A DNA stretch of 6,945 nucleotides from assembly GCA_002491195.1 (NCBI GenBank), contig DKVL01000034.1:1-6945 (forward strand), read 5' to 3'. This DNA comes from Lachnospiraceae bacterium UBA7179. GTDB lineage: Bacteria > Bacillota > Clostridia > Lachnospirales > Lachnospiraceae. This document shows, piece after piece, positions 6,108-6,945 of this stretch. A program made the position numbers and the translations under genes. Within the stretch, counting starts at the first letter, position 1; every line of letters begins with the position of its first letter. A model generated the notes under the pieces. The model was given only the letters and a program-made list of their open reading frames with translations, made no database searches and was not told the DNA's origin.

Positions 6108-6873
6108 TTTTTTCCTCTTTCCCAACAGTCTCTGTCAAGATAAACCCATCACAATTGTTTCCCGAAATACCGTATGGTTTTGTATCGTCGATCACAATTT
6201 TCGTCACCTCGCCTGCTGCTTTCACAAAAGATATTTGACAGTTCTGAAAAAGAAAGGGATTGTTCCCATAACGATACTCCTTTAAAAACGCGATATATTC
6301 CTCAAGCGCTAAATTTTTCTGTGCCATAATCTCCGCGTGCGGCGTCCCCACATACCGAAAATGCCACGGCTCATGCCCAATCTGCGTCACGGACTGTTTT
6401 TCCTCCTGATACCGCTGTATCAATCCATATTCCGCCGCTTTCCGGCGAAACGTCTGACAGATGCCCTCATACGGAAAATATGGCCGGATAAAGTCGATCT
6501 CCTCCTGTTTCAATCCGAGGTCGATCGCCAACCCAGTCTGGTGCTCGCTGTGCCCGGGAACGGCAACATACTTTTCTGTGAACTCCTGTCCGCTCTCCGA
6601 CAGGGACTGATTCCAGATTTGCTGCTGCTCCTCCATGGAACGCCATGCGCTCACAGGTACGATGTGCTCCCAGCCGCCGATTTCCTCCATCAGCTCATTC
6701 AGCGCACGGTTCGCCCTGCTCTCCAAGAGCATGCTCTCATATAAAATCTCCTCTCCATTCCATATACCTGCATAAGACAATTCCTGACGCTGCTCGTGAT
6801 ATCGATACTCCCTGTTTACCAAAATCAGATATCCCTTATATACATCCTCGTATTGCAACAACACTGTTTTCAT
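6097..6873 (-). CDS. vanXY: VanXY-type D,D-dipeptidase/D,D-carboxypeptidase
   Basis: A 258-aa zinc peptidase of the VanY/VanX (M15) family. It would cleave D-Ala-D-Ala, and possibly the terminal D-Ala of pentapeptide precursors, so that only D-Ser-ending precursors remain in resistant cells. Visible active-site elements: substrate-binding Arg78 in SAWRS, zinc ligands His111 and Asp118 in SEHQTGLAIDLG, and catalytic Glu168 with zinc ligand His171 in HEPWHFRYVG. The C-terminal part with ISGNNCDGFILT (236-247) is typical, as I remember it, of VanXY of the G type. There is no signal peptide or membrane anchor, matching cytoplasmic VanXY and not membrane-anchored VanY. I chose the ATG at 6873 because the protein then begins MKTVLLQYEDVYKG as relatives do; an in-frame GTG at 6894 and open frame to the window edge make the true start slightly uncertain. 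GGAAAGG lies about 10 bases before the ATG. The neighbouring vanT downstream supports the assignment. Confidence 0.88.
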   Translation of the reverse strand: MKTVLLQYEDVYKGYLILVNREYRYHEQRQELSYAGIWNGEEILYESMLLESRANRALNELMEEIGGWEHIVPVSAWRSMEEQQQIWNQSLSESGQEFTEKYVAVPGHSEHQTGLAIDLGLKQEEIDFIRPYFPYEGICQTFRRKAAEYGLIQRYQEEKQSVTQIGHEPWHFRYVGTPHAEIMAQKNLALEEYIAFLKEYRYGNNPFLFQNCQISFVKAAGEVTKIVIDDTKPYGISGNNCDGFILTETVGKEEKNEI

Positions 6874-6945
6874 ACCCCTGTTCCCTTTCCACACAATTCC
6901 CTCTGTATCATACTGCTTAGAAACTGTAGAAAAATAACTGACGCA
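6874..6945 (-). other. Upstream flank of vanXY, no recognised ligase end
   Basis: In vanG-type operons the D-Ala:D-Ser ligase gene usually ends just before vanXY. None of the three minus-strand frames here shows a C-terminus I recognise as a ligase: one frame runs open into vanXY, one stops at a TGA overlapping the vanXY ATG (ATGA), and one stops early near 6919. A TATGAT at 6907-6912 could be a -10 element, but no convincing -35 accompanies it. The fragment is too short to decide between a gene end and an intergenic region. Confidence 0.3.

Noticed and set aside
6108..6125. TTG start at 6125 for vanT
   Set aside because: The ATG at 6107 is a better start codon with AGAGG well placed; the extra six residues are just the translated ribosome-binding-site region.
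6874..6894. GTG start at 6894 for vanXY
   Set aside because: Family members begin at the MKT-type start and the extra seven residues look like translated leader; it remains possible because a GAGGG lies before the GTG.

Overview
The window looks like a chromosomal segment of a Gram-positive gut anaerobe of the Clostridia, most likely a Lachnospiraceae member. The evidence is strong AGGAG-type ribosome binding sites, TTGACA/TATAAT-type promoters, moderate GC, and gene families common in that group: a fused Memo-AMMECR1 protein, a VbhA-type/Fic pair, a short coiled-coil protein and a vanG-type vanXY-vanT pair. The assignment rests on recognition of families and is not a computed taxonomy.

Layout, left to right. 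(1) 56-2320, minus strand: a two-gene AmmeMemoRadiSam unit. The upstream gene (935-2320) fuses a Memo (AmrB) domain to an AMMECR1 (AmrA) domain. It is followed 40 bp later by the radical-SAM enzyme AmrS (56-895). The three proteins are conserved together, but their substrate is unknown. A good promoter for the next gene to the left starts right after the amrS stop. (2) 2417-3213, minus strand: a small VbhA-like antitoxin gene (3043-3213, 56 codons), overlapping by one base a Fic-domain gene (2417-3043). The pair is driven by a perfect-consensus sigma-A promoter (3262-3290). The Fic active-site motif lacks the second arginine, and the antitoxin lacks the usual Ser/Thr and Glu of its inhibitory motif, so the two halves appear altered together. 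(3) 3449-3775, plus strand, divergent from the toxin pair: an AT-rich small coiled-coil protein. Its conserved-looking C-terminus (to 3813) lies in the -1 frame after a 6-A run that forms the heptamer A AAA AAG followed directly by two TAG stops. (4) 3876-6873, minus strand, convergent with the coiled-coil gene: vanT (membrane acyltransferase-3 domain fused to an alanine/serine racemase) preceded by vanXY (D,D-peptidase), overlapping by 11 bp. This is the downstream end of a vanG/vanC-type D-Ala-D-Ser glycopeptide-resistance operon. The ligase (vanG-like) and regulators are not in the window, and the 72 bp upstream of vanXY do not show a recognisable ligase tail.

How the genes work together. 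VanXY would remove D-Ala-ending precursors and VanT would supply D-Ser for a ligase expected upstream. The antitoxin would hold Fic in check. AmrB/A and AmrS probably act on one shared, still undefined, reaction. I see no functional link between these modules. No tRNA, rRNA, CRISPR array, insertion sequence or riboswitch was recognised.
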